A stretch of 64,000 nt of DNA, taken from Tipula vernalis. Its lineage: Eukaryota; Arthropoda; Insecta; Diptera; Tipulidae. Positions within the stretch are counted from its first letter, which is position 1, and each line of letters starts with the position of its first letter. Positions 1 through 11,691 of this stretch are shown here, piece by piece. The position numbers and the translations under genes are program-made. The stretch covers positions 35,981,045 through 36,045,044 of the forward strand of contig OY282558.1 of the NCBI GenBank assembly GCA_958295665.1, read 5' to 3'. The notes under the pieces are model-generated. The model was not told the DNA's origin. It saw only the letters and a list, made by a program, of their open reading frames with translations, and did not search any database.

Positions 1-1
1 T

Positions 2-396
2 TCATTAGAAGTTTCCGGTTTACCACCACACAAATTAGTTTTAAAGGTTGGTTGTCCAATAATTCTCCTAAGAAATTTAAACCCATCAATTGGACTTAGT
101 AATGGAACAAAATTGTTAATAATTAATTTTAAGCCCAATATAATTGAAGCGGAAATTTGTGTTGGTAGTAAGAAAGGAAATCGTGTATACCCAGAATTCC
201 TATGATCCCATCGGCGACGGGAACTACACCATGTACTTTTAAGAGACGTCAGTTTCCTGTCCGAGTTGCTTTTGCAATGATTATCAATAAAGCACAAGGT
301 CAAACCCTCAACAAAGTTGGTCTTTTGCTTGATACACCGGTTTTTTCCCACGGACAACTGTATGTTGGGAATGTCGCGCACTGGAATAAGAAATAA
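2..396 (+). pseudogene. Helitron Rep/helicase C-terminal fragment
   Basis: This is the end of a PIF1-like helicase of the Helitron type, the enzyme of rolling-circle transposons. Two segments in different frames are visible. Bases 2 to about 190 encode LPPHKLVLKVGCPI and LRNLNPSIGLSNGT. From about 202 the frame changes and encodes [23 protein letters not shown] and FSHGQLYV. These are the conserved C-terminal helicase blocks of the family. The frame change near 190-200 and the loss of family residues after the last block mark it as dead. The element starts outside the window, and no 3' hairpin or CTRR end is evident just downstream. Assignment to Helitron rather than cellular PIF1 rests on the INKAQGQ and FSHGQLYV context and the TE-rich surroundings. 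Confidence 0.8.
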
Positions 397-640
397 TTTG
401 AAAATTGTAACCGAAGAGAATAGGATTGTTAGAAATATAGTATTTAATGAAATATTTTTTGATTAAATATTTCAATTTGTTAATCTCTAAATATTCTTTC
501 TATTAATTTAACTAATTTAAATTGAAACTTTTATGAATTCCAATTTTTGTTCATCTATTATAAATGTTGAATTTTTTTTTTTTTATCATTCAATTTTTAT
601 TTTTTTTCAGTATATCTCTCTGTCTCACATCATTAGTATT

Positions 641-852
641 TTTTTTTTTTTTTTCGCTGGCGCTACATCCCATAGAGGGATTTGGCCGCTTCATTTTGAA
701 GTTTCGTAATCATTTTTATAACGGATAATGAGTGATTGATTCATTGATCCTACATTAAACAGCCGTGATTTTTTCATCACCCGCCGGAATCGAACCCGGG
801 ACCTCCGGAGCTTAAAGCAAGCATGCTAACTACTGTGCCACCGGGGCGGCTG
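641..852 (-). repeat. tRNA-derived SINE with target-site duplication
   Basis: Read on the minus strand, the element begins at 852 with a tRNA-like head. An A-box-like TGGCACAGTAGT lies at 829-840 and a B-box-like GGTTCGATTCC at 786-796, the pol III internal promoter pair. It runs about 210 bp to a 14-base T run (A-tail on the minus strand) ending at 641. The 7-bp direct repeat TAGTATT flanks it at 634-640 and 853-859, as expected for LINE-driven retroposition. There is no coding content. The SINE family was not identified. Confidence 0.82.
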
Positions 853-1019
853 TAGTATTCTTCATTGCAATATTTCATATTATTGATAATGTAGGGGCTG
901 ATTAGAATCGACAAGAATTTTTTTCGTCCCAGAATATCTTTATGTTAACCATAATTTAATATATTTTTTGTGATGAAATAAAACTATAAAGCAAAGTTAC
1001 GTAGGAACGGGTAATCAAC

Positions 1020-1739
1020 TAATAGATTATAATATGTTAAAGGTTGTAACAATGAAGCTGATGTTTTCTCGCGACTCCTTATTAATGAAATTTCTGACTT
1101 TCAAATCGAAAGGGGCGAAGGGAATTACATAAACTTTATTAGACAACCGACGATGTTTTGTCAGAGGTATACACTGCAATTCTTCAGGAGGATTTTTCAA
1201 AATTAGTTGGATATAGATTTCTACTATTTATTAGAACTATGTATTTATTGAAGCCGGAACTGTAATATGGGGCTATCGATAGCATTCATATGAGTAATTT
1301 TGGAATAGTAAATTCTAAATCGATTGCTCAATCTTATTTATTGTGGCCAGGAATGAATGTCGAATTGGAAATTTTAATTAAAAGTTGTCGTGCATGTTTG
1401 TCCGTTAGACCGGTACCAGCAAATTGTACCTAAATTCCCTCGGAAAATTCACATAAAGTATGTTCAAAAATTCATGTTAATTATGCAGGTCCAGCGGTCA
1501 ATAATTGTTATTTAATAATCATGTTTTTAAAACTGCGTAGAAGTTTTTAGAACAAAAATAATTATATCGGATTATACCATTTCAAAATTAAGAGAAACCT
1601 TGGCACGCTTTGGATTGCCGGATACAATTGTGTCCGATTGTGGTACCAATTTAAATCGAAACATTTTCAAGAATTTACGGACGTGGGCATCCTGCTTCGA
1701 ATGGTGCTGCAGAGAATTCAAAATGGTTTGAAGGCAGCT
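1020..1739 (+). pseudogene. decayed Gypsy-type integrase
   Basis: This is a heavily mutated remnant of a Gypsy/Ty3 pol integrase. Near 1287-1400 there is an HHCC-finger-like stretch with LLWPGMNVE and SCRACLSVRP. Near 1609-1650 comes FGLPDTIVSDCGTN, which carries the second catalytic Asp. At 1687-1719 HPASNGAAENS carries the catalytic Glu. These blocks lie in different frames separated by stops, so no protein can be made. The part from 1020 to 1280 is only weakly matched (end of the RNase H/linker by position). The relic is cut at 1740 by the next element; I could not find its continuation beyond 5370. Confidence 0.75.
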
Positions 1740-2112
1740 AACTATCGATTAAAACCACAAAAATTGGTGTTTTGTTATCATTAAAGGTAGTTTCGAGCAC
1801 TTTTTTATAAAATTTTATGACTTTTTTTGTAAAAAGCTTTGCAAGTCGTGGATACAACTTGTTTTTTTAAATACGGAAAATACATGTTATTTTAGAGCAC
1901 TTAATAACCTTTCAAACGTGATATTATACTTTTTGATATCTTACGTGAATCAAAAAATATAAATCCTTTTCTAAAAGCAGAATTTTCGATTGAACGCAGT
2001 TTTTCGTAACTTTTGTAAATGGAGTCTGAAGTTGGTGTATTTATCTTTTTTATAAATTTCACAATTAATAAATTTTTGATGCATTAAATAACCTTTTAAA
2101 CGATATTACACA
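1740..2112. repeat. left TIR of the 3.6-kb transposon
   Basis: This is inverted relative to 4997-5370 over its whole length with few differences. It contains an internal sub-repeat: the motif ATAACCTTT(C/T)(A/T)AACG..ATATTA occurs near 1905-1925 and again near 2089-2110. Both lie on the TIR's own strand, about 185 bp apart. Confidence 0.85.
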
Positions 2113-2281
2113 ATGCATTACAATATCTTTCAAATGGCTTAAAATATAAATCAAATATTAAAACTATCTTTTTATATATTTTTACATAGTTTATTAAGAA
2201 AAGTTACATAATAATTTAAGTTTGTTTTAAAATATTAGTTATAACAGTAATATTAATAATAATAGTGATAAATGCAACTAA

Positions 2282-4185
2282 TTAGAGTTTCTCCTTGATT
2301 TGAGATTTTGTGAGGTTGATAGGAAACTCTTCTCGATATCGCTCGATTACTTGAAATGGAAACTGTTTTTCATCTTCTTTCTTTGTTATTTTATCGTTCA
2401 AAGAACTAACTAAGGCTATTGCTCTTTCGGCAACATCATTAACAATAAATATTTTATTAACTTTTATTTTCGCAGATAAACAGTTGTTGTTTTCATTCCA
2501 CGTTTCAGGGTCCATTTCAAGGAATTCTTGAGTCGAAGATTCACCAATTGCATTGAAGAAATGTTTTGTATTCTCCGTCACAAAATCGTATAAATATAGT
2601 TGATTTACTCTGTCTTTGCTTATAATGGCTTTCTTTGGATTCTTATCATATCCAGGGTTTTCCAAAGCTGAAACCATTAATCTTTTTTGTTCTAACGATA
2701 TACATTAAAAAATGCAAGTCCAATAAGAGTTTCGCTGAGGTACCATAAATGTCTGGAAAGTACCTGAAGAACTGCTTCTGCCAAAGATTTATCAATTTGT
2801 TCGTATTCTACTAACTGTTTAAATAATTTTAAATCATTTGGAGCTGCTTTAGTTGGAATACTGCATTCGAACCAATATTTAATATATAGCCTTATTATAA
2901 ATGTATTAAGTTTTTGGAGTGCACGGAGTTCTCTGTCTACAAAAAATAAAAATAATTAAAATTGTTAATGACTGAATTGTAATTATAAAATATATTACTT
3001 GACAGAGTGAATTGGTTTCGAAATAAATATATTTTTAAACTAAATGTTGCCTTTGCCATCCACCTTGAATGTGATGTAGCACCTGGTTTTTTAACTTGTC
3101 CATTAATTGATTCCCCCAAAAATAGAAGCCCCTATTCCAAAAAATCAATATAATCCCCACGAGCTTGATGAATTTTCAACTGTTGTTTCAAAAATTCCAC
3201 AATTTCAGTTCGAATAGTTTCTGGAAAGTATTCTTTTACATGTGGATCTTGCATACCAGATCCATACGGTTCCCACCACCAGACACAACTATAGCTAAAC
3301 GTTCAATATCCATATTTGTTATAGTATTGTAAGTTGATGTTCTACTCGTTAAATCTTTTATTTTTTTCCATCCCAGTGAACAGTCAGAAATGTGTTAGGC
3401 TTAAAATTTTCTCGAATATCGGTGACAATCATTTCTCGATATTTGCGCCTGCTGTTTATAACAGTTGATGGGGACAGCTTTAAATCATTCAAAAAATGTC
3501 TTAAAGCATTTGATACTAAGGATAATATGATAAATTCAGATCTATTATTTAATCCCAGTCTATCTAAAGTTCCAGCAACTTCTTTTGTAACAATTTTTTG
3601 GTTTCTTTTCATACTTTGTGAATTTGCTCTTTCAATAGATTTCTTAGATTTTTCGGGTGGTTCATATTCTGATAAAGATGTATAATCGGTTTCAGTAGTT
3701 TCTTCTGATGATTCATATATTTTTCTGCTACCGGTTCTACAATGCTAGATTCCAAGTCACTATTTTCAATCAATTTTTTTACCAATTGCAATCAATTTTC
3801 TTTTATTAGAAATATCATTTCTATTGCATAATAAGAAATCTTTTGATGCTTCGCCAATCAAATCTAGTGCATTTGCTCGAGCAACATCAAACAGTTTATT
3901 GGAATTGAGTTTGAAATCTTCTTCGTTTTTTTTCTTAGCACCGCAATCTCTCAATGTATTTTTCTTTAACTTAATGTACTGTTCTGTACAATTTTGTGAT
4001 CGTCCATAGTCGGAATATTTGCTTCTTTCCATAATGCAATAATTTCTTTCGTGACATCTTTTACACTTGTTTTTCTATCTACTTTATCGATCAAATGAAT
4101 ATGCTGGAATCGGCAAAGAACTTGAGCTTTTGATGGTGGATTATAACGGTTGAATTTTTGTAAGGTGTGATCTGTAATGCAAAAA
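2282..4185 (-). pseudogene. broken transposase of an unplaced DNA-transposon family
   Basis: Reading from about 4185 down, the conserved pieces appear in order. First is an N-terminal block with SKAQVLCRFQHIHLIDKV and VKDVTKEIIALW. Next is a block at 4032-3766 ending in NKRKLIAIGKK, then 3791-3609. At 3612-3358 there is TLDRLGLNNRSEF followed by LTVHWDGK. Near 3340-3250 there is ERLAIVVSGGG. A block at about 3090-3010 has RWMAKATFSLKIYLFR, and near 2800 there is LWYLSETLIGLAFF. The last block is 2677-2282 with NDVAERAIALVSSLND. The blocks sit in different frames with several stops, so the gene is dead. The VHWDGK box and the WMAKA..SLKIYLFR block recall a DDE-type transposase family known to me only as uncharacterised arthropod and Hydra proteins. 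This is inference from memory; catalytic residues were not assigned. Confidence 0.6.
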
Positions 4186-4615
4186 CATTCAACTTAAACT
4201 TCAAGATATATTTTTTTTTATTGATTCATAAAAAACACACAATTACTAACACTCTTATGAGTATAGACGTGTTTTGACCGAAATATTTAATTTTTTCCAA
4301 ATTTTTTTTTGTAAACTAGTGTATTATTTTATAATTACTTATCAACTAAAAAAATATTTAATACCTACTGAACAAATAAATATCTCTCGAAACTTTTAAA
4401 TTTGGCATTTTTTATAATTATCACAAACACTCTTAACAATGTTTACTTTTAATAACTTAAAATTTCACACTAATAATTTTTATGCTGTGAAAATGTTTAA
4501 CAGCATACAATTAGAATTAAGTCGCACAAAAGTCACCGTTGAACTGAAGCTAAAACATAATAATTTTGAATGGCAACGATCATTTCTCCCCTAAATTACA
4601 AAAAATATACTCTCC

Positions 4616-4620
<5 letters not shown>

Positions 4621-4671
<51 letters not shown>
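4621..4671. repeat. (CA)n microsatellite
   Basis: An uninterrupted CA dinucleotide run of about 51 bp inside the 3.6-kb transposon. Confidence 0.97.
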
Positions 4672-4673
<2 letters not shown>

Positions 4674-4996
4674 GGACTGGGATAGTATAATAAAGCAGTG
4701 TCATTCGAAAAAAATATGCAATTAAAAACTAAAGGATTTTTTTTTTGTTTTTTATCCCCGCCCTTTAAATTTTATTACTAATAAATTTTCCACTCCTCAT
4801 ATAAAAACATTGTAAACAGAACTGATGCCTGTAGGCAATAAAAGTAATTGTAATAGCCAGATGTCCTTAACCAGACAAAAATACCTAAATTTTAGTTCAA
4901 AACAGGTTAAACTCAAAATTTTTCCTTACGAAATACAAAGGAAAATAATATTTACATTTGTTTATACTGCCCATAATATGTATAAAAATTTATTGC

Positions 4997-5370
4997 TGTG
5001 TAATATCGTTTAAAAGGTTATTTAAGGCATCAAAAATTTATTAATTGTGAAATTTATAAAAAAGATAAATACACCAACTTCAGACTCCATTTACAAAAGT
5101 TACGAAAAACTGCGTTCAATCGAAAATTCTGGTTTTAGAAAAGGATTTATATTTTTTGATCCACGTAAGATATCAAAGAGTATAATATCACGTTTGAAAG
5201 GTTATTAAGTGCTCTAAAATAACATGTATTTTCCGTATTTAAAAAAACAAGTTGTATCCACGACTTGCAAAGCTTTTTACAAAAAAAAGTCATAAAATTT
5301 TACAAAAAAGTGCTCGAAACTACCTTTAATGATAACAAAACACCAGTTTTTGTGGTTTTAATCGATAGTT
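4997..5370. repeat. right TIR of the 3.6-kb transposon
   Basis: The inverted partner of 1740-2112. The outer end, read on the minus strand, starts AACTATCGATTAAAACC. The inner end is at the shared TATTACACA. After it, 5371-5625 holds nothing recognised. Confidence 0.85.
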
Positions 5371-5621
5371 CATACAATTTTACTTCAAGAAATGGTATAT
5401 TCCATTTTTTTTGAAAACGTGAATGAGATTTATATTTTATTCGCAAGAATTCGGCAATTTTTCGTTTATTTTTGCACGTTTTTGCGTTGAGCACCATCTA
5501 ATTTTGAACTTTTATAATTTTTTTTTTCACCTAAATTAATTATTTTGAACCTACTTTTAGATTTTGCCCGGCGAACATCAAAAAGAAATACTTTAAAATT
5601 CACCATACATTTTTTGTGCAC

Positions 5622-5927
<306 letters not shown>

Positions 5928-5945
5928 TGGGGGCTCAACCGGGAT
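5928..5945 (+). promoter_or_regulatory. primer-binding site resembling tRNA-Pro complement
   Basis: TGGGGGCTCAACCGGGAT directly follows the 5' LTR. It matches the primer site known for tRNA-Pro-primed elements (TGGGGGCTCGTCCGGGAT) at 16 of 18 positions. The match is from memory of the tRNA-Pro 3' end, not from a search. Confidence 0.75.
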
Positions 5946-6413
5946 ACTTGGTGTACATTAACGCTTTCCTAAGTTATCCTGTGTGTACGCGAATTTCTCG
6001 AATTGTGTGGTGCGTTATGTAACGCGAGGACGCGAGAAAAGTGGTGTATTAATTGTTCCTGCAATTGTATGGGCTGAATGCGGTAAAAGAATCGATCGAA
6101 AATATTTAAAAAAAAAACCAAACGAATGTTGGATTAATGCAGAGGAATAAATCGTGAACGAAAATTGTGTGAATTATATAAAATTATAAAAAGTTCCAGA
6201 AATATAAAACTGTAAATCTGTGAAAAAGCGTGTGCGAATTAGCATAGCTGTATCAAGGTGAAATAAAACGTGTGCGAACTAGCATAGCTGTACCAAGGTG
6301 AAATAAAACGTGAAGTTTATAATTTTAATAAACGGTATATTTGCATTAACTTCAAAGAGACATTGTGGTCGCTGAATTATACTGTTTGTAAAGTAGAACT
6401 CGTTTTAATCGCA

Positions 6414-8474
6414 ATGGGTAAGAATAGAAAAAGCAAAGGTCGCGGAGATCGATCATCTTCATGCGAATCACAAGAAAAATCGTCTCGACGCAAATCGTCG
6501 GCGGTGGACGCCAGTTTCGTCGAAATTAAACGTAAGGAGGAACAGATTGAGTTTTTACAAAGTGAATTAAATGCGGCGGCTCAGAAGTATAAGAACGCGT
6601 GTGACTTGAATAAGCCTCGCTATAATTTTCAAGATGTGAGTTCAGCATTAGTTAGTTTCAACGGAGAAGACGACTACCGTGTGGAGAAGTGGATCGAAGA
6701 TTTCGAGGAAACAGCTGAGTTGTCAGGTTGGTCTGATTTGGATAAATGCTTCTATGCTAAGAGACTCATGGAGGGGGACGCTAAGCTGCTGATGAGGTCT
6801 GCTGATGTGAAAGAGGGCTGGAACGGGATAAAAGCATTCCTTCGACAAGAGTTTGGGGTACAACTGAATAGTGCCCTGATTCACAAAAAGATGGCAGCCA
6901 GGAAGAAACATACGTCAGAAACTCTTCAACGTTATCTCATCGAACTAAGAGAATTAGGCAAAACTGGAGGCCTTGAGGATGCCGCTATTATTCAATACTG
7001 TATTGATGGAATCAATGATTTAGAATCAAGTAAGCAGATTTTATATGGATGTACCAGAATGGACGAATTCAAATTAAAACTGAAACTGTACGAGGAAATC
7101 TCTTCCAAGATGTTAAAAAAATATGTTTCAGTTTCGGCAGCGTCACCTGCGATTGATGCTACAAGGAGTAGAGCACCATCAAGTGCTGTACCTTCGAGTG
7201 AGTCGAGGAAAAGTCGATCAGGTAGCCGTGTACGATGTTTCCAATGCAAAAGCATTGGTCATATCAGTAAAGAGTGCCCCAATAAGGGAAAAGGATACAA
7301 GTGTTTTCGATGTGAAGAATTTGGACATATGTGGTCCTCGTGTCCCAACTCCAAAGGACAACCGAAGATTGGTGCAATTGTCGAAAAGCTTCATGAGTAC
7401 AACGGTAGTATGCTGAAACAAATTGTCGTGGGTAGTAAAAAGTTAATGGCTATGATCGATAGTGGAAGTGACTTGAACCTGGTTTCGGAAAGCAGATGTA
7501 GAGATATTTATGACGGTGAATTAGAGAATACGATTATCATTTTTAGTGGTGTTGGGTCAAAAGGACTACGAACAAAGGGGCGATTCGCAACAACAGTGAC
7601 AGTGGATGGTGAACCATATGAGACTTATTTTCATGTCGTCGAAGATCAACTTCTGCCGGTAGAGATTATTGTAGGAAAAGAATTAATGAAACAAACAATC
7701 ACAATCCTCACACCGGAGAGTGTAATCATGAAGAAATTTGTTCCAGAAAACACGGTGCTCGCATTAACAGCAGAAGAAGAAATTGAATTATCCCACTTGA
7801 AAGATCCACAAACCGCGAATGAAGTTAGAAAGCTTATTGTTAACTACGTGCCAAAAAAATGCGTTGTTGACACAACGGTGCAAATGAAAATAATTTTCCT
7901 AGACGAAAAGCCTATTCATCAACCACCAAGAAGATTATCACCTCTTGAATCAGATATTGTGCGAAAGCAGATCGACGAGTGGCTTTCAGAAGGGATTGTC
8001 CGACCAAGTTCATCACCGTTTGCCAGCCCAATTGTGTTGTCAAATAAAAAGGATGGTACCAAGCGCCTTTGTGTGGATTATAGACGCCTCAACAAAGTCA
8101 TCGTGAAAGATCGGTACCCATTACCACTCATCGAGGAACAGGTTGATCAACTACAGGGGGCAGATGTGTTTACGACTTTGGACTTAAAAAATGGATTCTT
8201 TCATGTTCCAGTTGCTGAAGAGTCTATTCCTCTAACTGCATTCGTGACACCGTTCGGACAATTTGAGTTTTGTCGAGTTCCATTTGGTCTGTGTAATTCC
8301 CCATCCGTTTTCCAGCGATATATTAACAATATTTTTAAGGAATTATGTAGAGCTAAATTAGTATGTGTATACATGGATGACATTGTAATTCCGGCAAAAG
8401 GTGACAAGGAAGCACTTCAACGATTGGCGGATACTTTGAAATTAGCGGCAGATAACGGACTACAGATAAGATGA
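6414..8474 (+). pseudogene. gag-protease-RT part of a fused gag-pol frame, truncated by a stop
   Basis: The frame runs 686 codons from the ATG at 6414; it is open from 6363, but that upstream start is TTG. The N-terminus is basic and Ser-rich. A Gag capsid region follows, then two CCHC zinc knuckles near 7236-7340 (CFQCKSIGHISKEC and CFRCEEFGHMWSSC). Next is an aspartic protease with MIDSGSDLNL near 7453-7482. The RT fingers and palm follow, with the catalytic YMDD at about 8370-8382. The TGA at 8472 interrupts RT just after YMDD in the LQIR...SKCQF block, and the same frame continues beyond it. Gag and Pol share one frame, so no frameshift signal is needed. The protein would capture its own RNA, copy it to DNA and process itself if intact. 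The internal stop removes half of RT, RNase H and integrase. Confidence 0.92.
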
Positions 8475-9278
8475 TCTAAATGCCAATTCATGGCAAAAGA
8501 AATTGAATATTTGGGGTACGAGGTTTCCAAGGAATGTGTCACGCCGTCAAGGAGAAAGCTGACTGCAATTGAGAAGTTTCCGGAACCTCGATCAGTAAAT
8601 TCCATTCAAAGTTTTCTTGGTCTGACCGGATATTTCCGGAAATTTGTTGAAAACTATGCAATGATCGCCCGCCCGTTAACGCATTTACTACGAAAAGATG
8701 TATCTTTCAGTTTTGGTGTCGAGCAGACAATAGCTTTCAAAAATTTGTGCAAAGCACTTGCAAGTCAGCCTGTTCTTCGTATGTTTTCATTGACGGCAGA
8801 AACAGAGTTGCATACAGATGCGTGCAAGATAGGAATTGGGGCTATTTTGCTTCAAAAGTCGGGTGAGGACCAAAATTTCCACCCTGTTTTTTATTTTAGC
8901 AAGAAAACATCACCTTGTGAAGAGCGCTACAGCAGTTATCAGCTAGAAGTGTTGGCAATCGTTAGGGCTCTTAAAAAATTTAGAGTTTACCTTCTTGGTC
9001 TCAAGTTTGTGATCGTTACGGATTGCGCCGCATTTAAGGCCACTATGGAAAAAAAAGAGTTGACAGCTCGGATATCTGGTTGGGCGTTGCAGCTACAGGA
9101 ATTCGATTTTCGGCTAGAACATCGACCGGGAACAAAAATGCGACATGTTGATTCGTTAAGCCGAAATCCCATAGTGTTGTTGGTTCAGCACGATTTGATG
9201 ACAAGAGTAAAGGCTGCGCAGAAGAAAGACCAGGACTTAAAACCTATTTTCCACATCCTGGAAAATGATGGTACGTAT
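8475..9278 (+). pseudogene. RT connection and RNase H part of pol
   Basis: This continues in the same frame as the preceding gag-pol segment. It shows KCQFMAKEIEYLGYEVS, typical of the RT thumb, and FLGLTGYFRKFVENYA. RNase H follows, with LHTDACKIGIGAILLQ, SSYQLEVLAIV, and FVIVTDCAAFKA, then LEHRPGTKMRHVDSLSRNP. The last marks the C-terminal end of RNase H and the start of the linker. The frame runs on to a stop at 9284 only because the following insertion has started. Without the stop at 8472 this would be one protein with gag-pol. Confidence 0.92.
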
Positions 9279-11691
9279 CACTGAGAAAAATGTGTATTGG
9301 GGTTAAGCAAATAAAATATAGAAAAATAAGATTTAGGAGTTTTTCCTGAACTTAAAGTAATTTTCCGAAGTTATAAGAAATAATTTCTAACCAAATTGTT
9401 GAAATCGATATAGTGTACAGATAATTTCCCAATATATATTGGATGTTCTAGATAATTTTTTATTTTGTATAGGTATTACATTATTTAGATCAAAGCCCTA
9501 TGTGATATTGGTTGTCATCCAATAAATATAGCAAGTTCACAATATTTAATAAGCATAACTAATTTGATCGAAATTTTACCTATACATATAGTTGCCAATA
9601 CTCTTTTAAAGTGGGATTTAATAATTATTCAAATATGTAATAAAGTTTAGTGTTTTATTTTGGTTATGTAATTGAGTGCTGCTTGTATTAAATTAAACAG
9701 TGCAAGTTAAGAAAAAAAATTTATCCGGATCTCATAAAGTTATGAATGCATTGGATGCACTAAGGAACTTAATTTCTACAGGTACGAGTAAGTATAAATT
9801 GTAATTAGTAAAATTATAGTTTATATATTTCTAAATTAAACAAATGCTCTATTTTCAAGATAAGTAATAAAAATGTAAGACGCCATTGAGTCTTCTTTAT
9901 GATAGAGGTTCATTATGGGTATATTAACAATTTACACTGGATTGACTCCTTATTTAAACAGTTAACATCAAAAATATTAATAATTTTGATTTTGGTAGAA
10001 GAAACCGCAGTACTGTAATCTGTAATCATTAACTAAACTTATTGGTTTGGTATTTCTTTAAAGGAATTTTTCACAGCTAAAAATACCAATTTCCTATAAC
10101 GTAGGCAAATGTGTATTTTTTTGTTTAATTGGAAAATAATCTTTGTTGCAGCAAAGTTCTTGCTGTGATTTTCGGTCGAACAAGTGCACCATATTCTTTT
10201 TGGTTGATTTTTTCAAGTTTAGTTTTGTGCATTAAATATTAAGTTTCAGTAGATAAAATTTAATAAACAAATATTTAAATTAGGTAATTAAAATCAAGAC
10301 CTCGCGAAGAGTCAAGATAATCACTTGGACATGAAATCTAACTAAATTTAGCCATATTTTTAAAGTTGATATACGAAGTATGGTTAAGATTTCAATAGCT
10401 GTGCTTATATATTTTGTTGGCTTGCCTAATTTTGAGCAAATGTAACCTCACCACTTTCCTTTCTGGTTTTTTTTTGTTTGTTTTATTTCTTTGCAGAAGA
10501 AGAAAAAGTTTCCGGCTCATTTGTTATATTATACTAAACTCGTTGATTATAATATGCTAATAAAGTGGATCCCAGAGCAAAGTTGTTTAACGTTTTTCAG
10601 CAAAATTTAGGAGGAAAGTCCTACTGGTAAGGGCGGTTTGCGCACTGATTTTCTTTGCATAAAAGCGAAATGTATGAATAAAATTTCTTAATCTTACGTT
10701 TTAATTTTTTCGATTTATCTCACATATCACAGTAAAATCATCGGAAGACAGCAGTTCTGATATAGTTAGTTATTTATTATATTCTCTACACCAGCTCACC
10801 TTTTGTGCAACTTAAGTGAAACGATATTTCTTGAAGTCATTTGTATGCTAATAAAAGGCTTTTATTAATTGGATACGATCAGAATATTTAAATACATATA
10901 TCTTAACATAAAGTTAAATGATTTAAATTTGGGATACAAAGTTTGATTTTGGGTTTAATAATTAATTTAGTTTGTGTGAAGTGGATTTTGTATTTTGGTC
11001 AAATAAGTTTAATAAAACAATAATAATAAAATAAATGTATTCAGCTTTTATTTCAACATAATTGAGAAAGAGAAGTGTGCCTGTCTCTATAGGTAATCAT
11101 TCAAAAGTATTAGCATACTACCTATAATATTCTTAATATTCTTAAGATTATAGTAATACCACCATTTTGTCGAGGCCGGCCCTCCTATATTGTCTGGATC
11201 ATTCCGTGGTAATATAGCGATTTTTCCAAATTGGATTGTAAATATGTGCAGAAAAATTGGCAGGTCACCAATTTTAATGTGCAATGTTCCTATTTTTGTA
11301 AGACCAAGTATCAATCGATGAAGGCTTGTTGACAGTATAATGGGATTTTTATTAATAATTGTTGTAGCTTTATTGCCCAAATATTTGAGAAATTGCTATC
11401 CATAAGGGGATTTCAATTATATTATTGGTAATTCCTTCTATGTAAACTATTTTTCTTTCGACCGTGTAAAGTAGAATCACCTATACTGTTTAGTTAAAAT
11501 TCCATAAAATTCGTTCGATTACATTTGTTCCAATAGTTTAATTTCCTATACAATTAAGAATTTCACCCAATCGATTGCTTGGAAAAATATAGAGCATATA
11601 ACTAGAATTTCTTGTTGTCCCAAAAACGCCTATAACTATGGTTAGAAAGTACGTAAAAAATAGGGAAATTTACCAATAATTTTTTTCAGTG
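9279..11691. mobile_element. 2.4-kb insertion between RNase H and integrase, unknown type
   Basis: The ends are imperfect inverted repeats. The left end reads CACTGAGAAAAAT; the right end, on the minus strand, reads CACTGAAAAAAAT, and both then have TATTGG a few bases in. No target duplication flanks these exact ends (ACGTAT on the left, AATGAT on the right). AATGAT does occur at 9264-9269 and 11692-11697. The interior is AT-rich. It has a minus-strand open frame of 97 codons (11087-11380) that I do not recognise, and no transposase motif. The segment also begins GTACGT (9271) and ends TTTTTTTCAG (11689), like a spliceosomal intron. Removal at either set of borders would keep pol in frame. 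Confidence 0.5.

Larger units (their letters stand above)
1740..5370 (-). mobile_element. 3.6-kb DNA transposon with long TIRs
   Basis: The element is bounded by inverted repeats of about 373 bp (1740-2112 and 4997-5370) whose outer ends begin AACTATCGATTAAAACC. It carries a decayed transposase gene on the minus strand and a (CA)n tract. It interrupts the Gypsy integrase relic. No clear target-site duplication is visible: left flank GGCAGCT, right flank CATACAA. The transposase resembles a family I recall from insect and cnidarian uncharacterised proteins. I cannot place it in a named superfamily. Confidence 0.75.

Noticed and set aside
781..852. tRNA gene on the minus strand
   Set aside because: A- and B-box-like words exist, but the sequence continues into a SINE body with an A-tail and TSD, and I could not form a convincing cloverleaf.
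9271..11689. A genuine pol intron as the preferred call
   Set aside because: The GT...AG borders fit, but the CACTGA inverted ends and the fact that retroelements lose introns favour an inserted element. Kept as a finding.
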